Assembly: GCA_945643635.1 (NCBI GenBank)
Contig: CALZFC010000248.1
Location: forward strand, 1,492,501 to 1,556,500
DNA from: Allodiplogaster sudhausi
Lineage: Eukaryota > Nematoda > Chromadorea > Rhabditida > Diplogasteridae
Length of the DNA: 64,000 nucleotides
Reading direction: 5' to 3'
The notes beneath the pieces were generated by a model. It was not told the origin of the DNA. It made no database searches and saw only the letters and a list, made by a program, of their open reading frames with translations. Of the stretch, positions 33,862 to 43,900 are shown piece by piece (position 1 is the stretch's first letter; every line of letters starts with the position of its first letter). Made by a program: the position numbers and the translations under genes.

Positions 33862-36082
33862 TCACCCGAGCTTGAAAATCTTCTCCAGAAGCGGTGCCTT
33901 CATCTTGTCCGAGAATTCCTCGAATTCTCCCGTTCCATGCATGGCCTTTGCCTCGTTGAGAGTCTTGATTGAGTCGAGGAAGTGAACCTGCAGAACAGAA
34001 CCATCTAATGCTTAAGATGTGCGCCTTCTTCCTCACTCCAGAATGCTAGATAACCATTTAACCAGAGCGGCCTTTCATTGAATTCTTGAACAAAGTTGCA
34101 TTGTCATCGCATTTCGAAATATATGTATGATATGATGATATACTTTATTGTGAACTAAAGAAAAGGAGACCTGAAGGCGGGAGAGGCCGAATCGGTCGGC
34201 ATAGAGAAGTCTCTTCTCGAGTGGCAGTTTATTGCCGGCCGGGCTACAAAGGAATGCCTCGCACTCGTGCAGCACGAATTCCGAGTTGAACCGATCGCCC
34301 AGCTTGAGAAAGAACTCGAGATTGGCAGCAGCAAGAGCATCAACTGCCAATGGCAACCAAGTTTTTCGCAGGTACAACGATAAACACTAGTATTCTCATA
34401 TAAATATAATTTCGCGATTATAAAAAAAATATTCAAAAGAGAGAGAGAGAGAGAGAGAGAGCAGGGTAGTGAGATAGAGAGAGTGATAAAGTGAGAACAC
34501 AAAAATAAAAGACACCTGTGATTGGTTTACGCGACGGGTAAATGACGTGCAGGAACTCGACGAACTCGTCAAGGACGATGTCTTCAATCGTAATTTCCTT
34601 CTTGTCCTTCTCGACAAAGTCGGTGAAGAACATGGCTCGGAAGACGGGAGAGTGGACTGCCAGCAACTGAGAGGAGCCGTTAGTTCAATTTAAAAACAAT
34701 ATTAATTTTAATGATTTTTTGTTATTTATTTTTTACTCGTTAAATTATCCGAGAATATTTTTTAAATAAATAAATAAATGACAGCTCATACCTGCTTGCT
34801 CACGTGGAGACGATTCTCACCGATGACCAAAGCGACGTCGGCAATGTCCGGCTGAGGAATCGAGAAGTCACAGGTGGAGATCTTTCTGGGCATCGTGGAG
34901 GAAAAGTCTCTCTGGAATCAAAGAGAGATGTTATAAAGATAAAATGTCATTAAAATAACTAAACATAATCTTTAAAATACCTTACCATAACAGTGATCAA
35001 TGAGAATAGCAAAAAAGGTAAATGATTTAAAAAAAATATGTTCTAGCTTTGAAATATATACAAATTACATTATGAAAAAAGAACATACCGTAGCCCCACT
35101 ATTTCCTTGACTTCTATAGTAGCCTCTAGTCGCCTCGATGACGATGCCGTCACTCTCGCGGAAGTCGTCGACATTCCACACGTGGTTGGACACGCTGTCA
35201 TCTCGAGTCGGGAACCTTTCCATAATCTGAACAAGACTTACATACATCCGTTATCATCGCGTCAATCTGGCCGTTCTCTCTTACTGTCGTGATCCCTTTC
35301 TCTCTCACTCTCTTTTTCATTCCCTCTCTCTCTCTCTAGTTCCCGTTCTATCACCCGCTCAACCTCACCATGATGCTGTCGGCTTGCTTTCGACTCCTCT
35401 TCGTCTGAAGCTTGTAATGGATGTTAGCCTCGCAGCACCAGTCCGTTTTCTCCGAGTTGCAGTGGACGTAGATCTCAACGTCCTTGTTCTCAGAAAATAC
35501 ATGCAGTTCGGCTTCAAGGTACCTACAAGTTTGCTTTATTAGCTGATGACATGGAATAAATTCAATGACCCTCTGATAAGACTGGAAAAACTGCACAGAG
35601 GAAAAAGTCTGCTACATTCAAAACAAGGGATTATTTGAATTGTAATTTAAAAGTCCTATATGAGTCAAAGATTTTTGAAAGGTTTCGTGACAGATTTCAT
35701 TATTTCATTAATAATTAGCGTTTTCCGGAACAAACATAATCATACTAAGTCAGGCCGGCGATCGAGTGAACTGCCGACTTGGCCTTCGTCTTCAGATCGG
35801 CCAGCTTTGCGACATCAAGTCGAATTTTTTCTGAAGGAAAAAAATCGCTAGACCAGGTTACCCAATTGCGTTCTCAAATGAATTCTTCAAGTATAAATTC
35901 GAATAAAGACCACCGAATTCGTTCTCAGGTACAAACACGATGTTTTAAAACAAAATTTTGAGCACCACGACAAGTAATTCTTACATATTGTCAACTATAA
36001 GTGCCTTGCATTCAAAATCATTCTTACTCCATAATCGAAGAGCTCTACAATTTTGATACAAGGGACCTGGCTCACCTTTCAT
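33862..36082 (-). pseudogene. MATH-BTB protein D, two inactivating lesions
   Basis: Exons on the minus strand by homology to gene C: 36076-36082 (ATGAAAG), 35746-35830, 35369-35522, 35089-35226, 34792-34885, 34516-34666, 34171-34343, 33862-33987. MATH (KIRLDVAKLADL, CNSEKTDWCCEANI), BTB (VFRAMFFTDFVEKDKKEITI, VIYPSRKPIT) and C-terminal (LKLGDRFNSEFV, LLYADRFGL) segments are clear. Lesion 1: the Trp codon spanning the exon 2/3 junction (TG|G in B, C and E) is TA|G here, a stop at codon 31. Lesion 2: exon 4 has a tandem 10-nt near-duplication (GAGGCGACTA GAGGCTACTA, around 35118-35137). The total coding length is 928 nt; minus 10 it is 918, divisible by 3. Confidence 0.8.
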
Positions 36083-36144
36083 GTCGTTGCTGCTGTTGGA
36101 AGATCACGTCAAATCGAGCTGCTAGGATAGACGGTACACGTGAG

Positions 36145-36290
36145 AAGTTCTAATTAGAACATAATTGTTATAGAACAAAGTAGAGCATCTCAGGGAATGC
36201 AAACCACGGTAGACACAGTGATTATTGATGGAAAAGTGCAGAACGTTTATCAGTGGGAGTCATGATAAATAAATAAGATCAATAGTCACG
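36145..36290 (-). promoter_or_regulatory. Conserved 5' flank of gene D
   Basis: Homologous to the blocks upstream of genes B and E, with GGGAATGCAAACCACGG and TTTATCAGTGGGAG at matching distances from the start exon. Confidence 0.5.
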
Positions 36291-36649
36291 ACAAAGCAGT
36301 GTTAATTGAGGAGAATCGCGTTTTTTTCAGAGGAACTGTGGACCTTCGTGACCGTGAATATTCCACTCGATATCGTGTAAGAACAACAAGACAAAGAAGA
36401 TTCATCCAAAACGGTAAAAAGAAATCGATAGATTAAAAACATGGTAATATCGTTGTAACTTAAACACAAGGATTGTGAGAGAAGAAAGTATGAGACAATA
36501 AAGTAATAATATAAAAAAGGATATAAATTTGGAATACCATGTCAGGTATAGAAAACTAGGAAGACAGTGATCTTGTAAGCTGATATTGGACGAAACGAGA
36601 GAGAGAGAGATCGAAAGAGGGAGGAGAGTAGACACAAAAAGAGAAGAGT

Positions 36650-36655
<6 letters not shown>

Positions 36656-36692
<37 letters not shown>
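36656..36692. repeat. (GA)n microsatellite downstream of gene E
   Basis: A pure (GA)n run about 40 bp past the gene E stop codon ((CT)n on the sense strand). Similar runs follow the stop codons of genes A, B and D. Confidence 0.9.
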
Positions 36693-36696
<4 letters not shown>

Positions 36697-36732
36697 AGAG
36701 TAAATGAATCCGAACCGACACCCGCGATCCGC

Positions 36733-38095
36733 TCAGCAGAGCATGCAAATCTTCTCCAGAAGCGTCGCCTTCATCTTGTCCGAGAATTCTCCGAAGCTCC
36801 TCTTGCCATGCATGGCCTTGATCTCGTCGGCAGTCTTGATCGAGTTGAGGCAGTGAAACTGAAGAATAGAATTAGCGAAACTTCGCCTTCTTCCACACCC
36901 TAAAAAGCTAGATACCCATTTAACCCGAGTGTTTTTCGACAGCATTCGAAAAATAAAAGTTGCATAGTCATTTGGTATATATTTGATAAGTTATTGTATT
37001 GTAAACTGAAGAAGGACAAAAGCAGACCTGAAGGTGCGAGAGGCGGAATCGGTCGGCATAGAGAAGTTTCGTCATGAGTGGCCGCTTACTGAAGGTTGGA
37101 CCACACAAGAACGCTTCGCACTCGCGCAGCGAGAGAAGGAAATCGAGATTGCCAGCTGGAAGAGCACCCAATTGTTAGGAGTGCCGAGTTTTTGCAGAAA
37201 CAACGAGAAACATCCATGTACAAATATGATTTCCTAATTATAAAATATACCAGAAGGAGCGCAAGGGAGCGCGAGAGAGTGAGTGAGATTGAAAAAGGAA
37301 ATTGAGAGAACACAGAAATAAGCGATACCTGTGACTGGTTTACGAGACCTGGTCAAAGTCGACGTCCTCAACCGGAATCTCCTTCTTGTCCTTCTCGACA
37401 AACTCGGAGAAGAACATGGCTCGGAAGACGGGCGAGTTTACAGCGAGCAACTGAGAGCAGTGGCTAGGTCAACTTTAAAAGAAATTTCAATTTTAACTTT
37501 TACTTTTTCTATCATTACTCTATCAGAGAAGTAAAAACGTATATAAAACATGCTTATGGAGGAAGGAAGATAGGGAGACGAAAACAAAAACGAAGTGAAT
37601 TAATAACAAAAAAGGGTAAATATCGTATATAAAAGTAAATAAATAAATGAGAGCCCCCACCTGCTTGCTCACGTAGAGACGCTTCTCGCCGATGATCAGG
37701 GCGACATCGGAAATGTCCGCCTGAGGAATCGAGAAGTCACACTGGGGCGCCATTCTTGGAACCGTGGAAATGTGTCTTAAAATGCTTTATCATAACAAAG
37801 ATCAAAATTAATTATTAGCAAAATAATATAAAAATGTATATAAAAAAAATTATTTTCAAAATGCAAGCAAATTAAATTCTGCAGAAAAAAAAGAAATATA
37901 CCGTTTGTCAGCTACTTCCTTGACTGCTACAGTCACCTCGATGGTGGCGCCGCCGTCCTCACGAAGGTAGATCGAGTTCGCAGGATGCAGCATGTTGGGA
38001 TAAATGCGGCAGACCACGTCACCATCTACGCCCGGGAAATGTTCCGTATTCTGAACAAAAGTAAATAAATATATTTATATACATCATATATATAA

Positions 38096-38130
<35 letters not shown>

Positions 38131-38954
38131 CTGCATCTCTCTCTTTTCTGTCTCCCTCCTTCCCATTCTTTCCCTTTAGTAGTTCTCTCTCTCTCTCTCT
38201 CTCGCTTTCTCACTAGTTCCCACTCTCAAACTCACCGTGAGAGTTTGAGGTTGCTCTCCACTCCTCTCAGATAGAAGAGTGTAGCTTACGTCAGCCTGGC
38301 ACCACCATTCCGTTTCGTCCGAGTTGCAAGCCTCACAGCTCCAGTCCGTTCCCTCCGAGGTGCAGTGGACGATAACGATAAGGTCCGCATCCTCAAAGTC
38401 CGCGACCCTCGGCGGATCCCACTTGCAATCAGAGTAGAAACACACGTCGGCATCAATGTACCTACGAATTTGTTTTCTTCGCTGATAACATGGAATAAAA
38501 TCTGGGACTAATTCTGTGATCGCCACCCTCTATTGGTAACAGGGGGAAAACCGCAATAGAGAGAAAGTCTAGAAGAACCGGCAAATATAGTCATGATCAA
38601 CGGAATTTGTTCTTGCTCTAATTGTAACTAAAAGGTCTATATTAGTAAACGGCAATGACATACATTTGATTATCTCTTAAATACTTCATTATCTCATTTA
38701 TACTTCGGGTTTCACCAGAACAAACAGACAAGCATACCAATTCAGGCCGGCGATCGAGTGAATCTTCGATTTCGCCACCGTATTCAGATCGGCCAGCTTT
38801 GGGACATCAAGTCGAATGGTCCCACTGGCAATGGCTCAAATTTTTTAGATAAACTAGGATTCTCCAATTGTCTTCTCAATGAATTCTAGAACTTGCAATA
38901 TGGATTAGGCATGCTTCTACAATTTTGATACAAGATACCTGGCTGTCCTTGCAT
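36733..38954 (-). pseudogene. MATH-BTB protein E, degenerate copy
   Basis: Exons by homology on the minus strand: 38948-38954 (ATGCAAG), 38738-38834, 38236-38461, 37902-38050, 37661-37754, 37329-37450, 37028-37155, 36733-36858. The MATH segment (TIRLDVPKLADL, HSIAGLNW) and BTB start (FRAMFFSEFVEKDKKEIPV) are conserved. Lesions against gene C: the start exon is followed by GACAGC instead of a GT donor; exon 3 has a 36-nt tandem duplication (CTSEGTDWSCEA then CNSDETEWWCQA); the BTB exon is 122 nt instead of 151 (29-nt loss, frameshift, TAA soon after DVDFDQ); and the next exon lacks 30 nt (GDRFNS..VL). Probably a pseudogene. Confidence 0.78.
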
Positions 38955-39019
38955 TTCCCTGGTTCTGCTGGAAGATCTTGTCGAATCAACCAGTTAGGAT
39001 AGGAGACACCGGATATGCG

Positions 39020-39165
39020 TTATGTTCTAGGCAGAACATTATTGACTTGGAACAAAGTAGAATCTTCTCAAGGAATGCAAACCATGGGAGATAGTGATCA
39101 TGGATGGGCAAAGTGCAGAATATTTATCAATGGGAATCCTGATAAGTAAACCAGATCAATGAAAT
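39020..39165 (-). promoter_or_regulatory. Conserved 5' flank of gene E
   Basis: Matches the blocks upstream of B and D (AGGAATGCAAACCATGGG, TTTATCAATGGGAATCC). Confidence 0.5.
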
Positions 39166-39332
39166 AGATATAACTTAAACACATGGATTGTATAAACAAA
39201 AAACGTAGGTAAACATCTTGTAGGGTGACTTTTTAAGAGAATGTGAGATATTGGACGAAACGAAAAATAGTGAGATAGAGAGAGAGAGAACCAGGTGAAG
39301 AAAGTAAAATGACAGAAAGAAGCAAGGGACAC

Positions 39333-39705
39333 CTAGATTAGCTTGAAATACTGCCTCAGCACCGCTGCCATCACTCTGTCGAGCAAGCTAGCCAGATTCG
39401 GATAATTAACAAGTCTGTTAACATCGGCGATCGTCTTGAACAGTGATTTGCAAAGGTCCTGCAAAATGAAAGTTTATAAATCCATATATTCTTATCCTTT
39501 TCCAACGCATACGGAAATAGATTGGCATTTCAAAACGAACATCAATCTCGGAGAAGCAGTAGAGATCGATTAAAAGCAGCTTCTTCGTCACAGAAACAGT
39601 GCACGGCGATGAGGCAAGGAATGCCACGCACTGGCGATGTACTTAACCAACGCTGAAACGGTCGCCGAGCCGGAGAAGGAACTCCACGTTGTTGTCTGAG
39701 TTACA
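39333..39705 (-). pseudogene. MATH-BTB remnant F (C-terminal exons only)
   Basis: On the minus strand, about 39705-39540 encodes NNVEFLLRLGDRFSVG then a TAA (39643-39645), then further residues aligning with CEAFL..LLYADRF of the array. The segment 39459-39333 encodes a last exon like those of A-E (SLFKTIADVNRLVN, LLDRVMAAVLRQYF) ending in TAG 39333-39335. No BTB or MATH exon lies upstream. It is a decayed sixth copy. Confidence 0.65.
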
Positions 39706-40725
39706 GAAGACAACTTGGAAGCTTTACCAACACGAAACCTAGGTGATTCAATCAGCTAAAAAAAGTGCTAATTGGGAGGGGCATAACTTTTCCAAGTTTC
39801 TAGGGAACCTTTTTTCTTGTCTACTTTCCCGTGAAAGATGACTATCAGTGCTCATTTATCAAGCGGAACGTAGATTTGACATCTAATACAACTAATAAGT
39901 CAGGTATTATCGCGTAGAAAAATTATCCCCCTCTCAACTAGGATTCACGGAGAGCCATCTTACCCGGAAGAATAAAAATTTTTTTAAATGGTACACCAGC
40001 TCTATGTGGGGTTTGGAGTGTAATCATTAAAAAAAAAATAAAATAAAAAAAACTTGGAGCAAAATAGAGAAGTGAAGAAATAGTGAGCAATTTTTTTTAG
40101 TAGGAAGGCAAATAGGAGGGCAAACATCTCTTGAGAAGAATACGAAATTAACTAAACAGGAATACTGTACGTAATGAGCACACCGAAATCATTGCTAAGC
40201 GTTGCTCCAGGTTCTTTGGATGGACACATTGAAATCCCTCAGTTTCTTCTCTACAACGACGCTCCTCTCCAGACCATTTGATGTCCTTGCTTTCTAAAAC
40301 GCCCCCTGTTTGCTCCTTATGTAATAATGATTTCATCTTTAACATTAGTAGGATTTCTGCGCCTCATTATCTCTGCGCAATAAAAATGTGTCTTATTCCT
40401 GAAGAACAAGAGCAACAGGTACAGAGTTAACAACCAACTGTGAAAGTAAATACCCTCAATTCTTATTTTCTGGAGATTTCCGGTCTCCAATCTCATCGTT
40501 CGCAGTTCGTATTTAAGCTTAACATCCTCGGGCCTGTCTATAGTTCCTGCCCGGTAGCACCCTTCTCATCAATTTTTTTGCAGTGGAAAAGGGATCTTAA
40601 CTCCGGAATAACAACTTTATTCTTCAACAAGAACAGCAAAGTAGATAAAATGCAACGCTGAATTACCAATAATACCATGAATGGAGGTGAGTGAAGTGAT
40701 CCTCCTCTATCAATCCTCTCCAACC
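39706..40725. other. Intergenic, no supported feature
   Basis: Mixed AT-rich sequence between the MATH-BTB remnant and the ataxin-10 stop codon. No convincing exon or repeat. Confidence 0.4.
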
Positions 40726-40926
40726 TCACCCTCTTTCAATCTTCTCCAATCTCACCCTCTTCCCATCTCCCCCTCCCTCCCCTTCCACTCTCACTGCTCG
40801 CAGTCCGAGTTCTGCCAGTAGACGCTCCCGGTCTACGGCTCCGGTTGGTTCCTGAAATATGATTTCTCACCTGGTTTCTCTTAACCAACCTTCTCCCTCC
40901 TGATTTTGACCTCACAAGGTTAGCTC

Positions 40927-40960
<34 letters not shown>

Positions 40961-43900
40961 TGCGCTCTCTCTCTCCTTTCTCACTCTTCTCTACCCTCTC
41001 TTCACTAACCGTGTCTATCCCGGCAAAAATCTCCTGGTTCTCTGGGCATCCCATGACCACGAATCGGAGTGCAGTGATTGCCCATTGAGTCTGTTGAAGA
41101 ATGTTGCATTTTGTTTCGGATATCTAACATTCGTAAATATTTAATAATAATTATTATAATTATATATATATATATAATATTACCAAATAAGAATGAGTAA
41201 AATAGGAACCAAGAAGAATTCGTCATGCTCTCTTCGCTTGGTACACATGAGAAGGAGAACAACCGCGCCTCTTTCTCCGGCTGCCACTTGATTGGGGTAG
41301 CTGTCGCAGCAGAGATTGCCTAGAAATAGAGAGGAGAGATATAAAGAAGAGAGAGAGATAGAGAGAGAGAGAGGGAGAGAGAGAGAAAGAGAGAGAGGGA
41401 GTCGGCAAGAAAGGAAGAAGCAGTGAGATGATTGTCTTGTCGAATTTGATCATAATTCCCTTTCAGGATCTACCAATTCTTACAATTAGTTCTTCTAAGT
41501 AATGGAATCTGATCCCGTTGATAACTATTTGTAAGGAAAAAAATTGCGGTCCTTACCAATGGCCCTGACGCAGGCGCATTTGAGTGCGGCGCAGCGCGAG
41601 AGGGCGCGCGAGGATGATCCACTCTGTAGCCGGGCGGAGAGGGAGGAGAGGCCAGGAGAGGAGGTCACTTTGGCACTCTGGAACAGCGACGGAGGAGCGG
41701 GGCGGTCGGGTGCGGTGGAGCGCGAGGGAGGCGGAGGGAGGAGGGCAGACTCCGCAGCTAGGGCAGTCTGGAAGGATAGGCTTTATTTATTACTTTAATC
41801 ACAATATTCAAAAGGTAGTTTTCTCTTTAGGTCACGGAATAGGAAAAATATACATGAAACATTGAAGGAAATTATATACGAGAAATTAATAGGCAAAAAC
41901 ACAAAAAAAAACAGAGTCAGTAAATTCTTCTCATAAACTTCTACTACAACAGATAAAGCATACACCCCGGCGAAAACTCCCACAATCTAATTAAAACCAC
42001 ATGCGCAAATCGTTTCTGTGCAATTCACATTCAGAGAACATGCTTTAAAATAGCTCCAGCAAAAAATTACCCTTACCAGGGAACTACCAGAAACCCTAAA
42101 TTCCAAAAATTCTGATATTTTGCATATGGATAGAGCATCACATTGGATGGTTCGGAATGAAAAAATTGGGACCCGAATCCCTCTAGAAAACTTTTTAAAC
42201 CCATTTAAAGATGCTTGAAAATCTCGTTTTATCTGCGAGGAACCACGTTAAAAAACGTTCGAACAAATAAAATATGAAACATTGGCGTAGTGGGTAGCGC
42301 TTCCGGCTACAATTTTTCGTTCGCAAGTTCAATGCCCCAGAGGGCGAAATTGTTTTGCCACTTTTATAAAAGGCTTTTGAGGTCCTTGAGTTATTTTATG
42401 TACTTTCTATGGTTATCTATTTGCATACAGACATTGTGAAGTGCGAGGATCAAAATAAAATATTTGTTTTGGGCTGTATGCATGTGCGTGTATGTGCGTG
42501 CCGATGACTTCTGCAAGCGTGCATTCCCGCGCTTTGCCGTCTGGAATGCGGATCGAAACGGTTCTGCGAATGAACAGACTCTGACACGCACTCGTGCATT
42601 CCGTGGCGAAAAGAAAATAAGGAGAGTTGTCGCTACACACACATCACTGGGTACGCTGATAAATACACATACATATGTATGTACATACGGTCCAAGCCAA
42701 ATATTTTTATTTGGATCCTAGCACTTCACAGAGTCTGTATAGCCATTGAACGTACAGATTTTTTGTTCGCATCTTTTGCTAATTTTATAGAAGTTTTTGA
42801 GGTCATGGAGTTCTTTTCCTTACTTTCTATAGTTATCTAATTGAAAGCGGACTTTGTGAAGTGCAAGTCAAAAAAGTTGCACAAAATTTGCAAAAGACTT
42901 TGGCTCCAATGGGGATTGAACTTGCAACAGAAAAATTGAAGGCGGAAGCGCTACCAACTGCGCTAACCTTTCATGTTTTAAGCGTTGGAACGTTTTGTAA
43001 CGTGGCATATTACAGATAAAACGAGAATTTCAGGCATCTTTAAATGGATTTAAAAAGTTTTCAAGAGGGATTCGGGTCCCAATTTTTTCATTCCGAACCA
43101 TCCAATGTGATGCTCTATCCATATGCAAAATATCAGAATTTTTGGAATTTAGGGTTTCTGGTAGTTCCCTGGTTAATAGAGCTTAAAAACTACCTTCGAA
43201 AAATGAATCCCTCACCTCTAATACGTCAACAATCCTGCTGACTCCACTGGCTGCACTGCTTGACAGTCTGAGCTGTTCATCGAAGGCCCTTCTCGTCTGT
43301 CTCTCTTCTTGGCAATCGGCCAACTCCTTCTTTTGGCACGGGGCCAGCGAGACATTCGCAATGATCGCAGCAAGAAGAGGCAGCTGCTCGGCGTACTCTG
43401 CCAGTCTCTCCTCCTCTGCCTCTCCGCTCCCTTCCTTTTGCTCCGAAAAATCAAAGAGAATCCTCTCGACGACATCCACAAGGAACTGGACGTTGTTCGG
43501 GTGGAGCTGCAATATGGCTTTGAAAGCATACATGTAATTCCATCTGGTCAATCCTTACAGTACCCCCAAGAAGGAATACTGTAGCTAACAGCCAGGATGA
43601 ATGGCTCTTCGAGGTCAGCAGCACTCTCTGGGGCTTCCGTCATCGTCTCCAGTGCCGTGAGAAGAGCCGTGAATCCAGAAGGGGGCAGATCACCTGCAAG
43701 GAAAGGGGATGCATGGCCTAGTATGAAGGGGTGGGGAGGTTGGGGCATATCTTATGGTTAGGAAGAGAATAGGCAGGCATTTATCAACCTTGACTCTCTC
43801 TATTCCCTTCATCTATCTTATCCACTTCTTTATACAATGGGGCAGCTACACAGCTCACTTGCCTTATAGTTATTTGTCAGCTTGATTTCCCATCTTAGGC

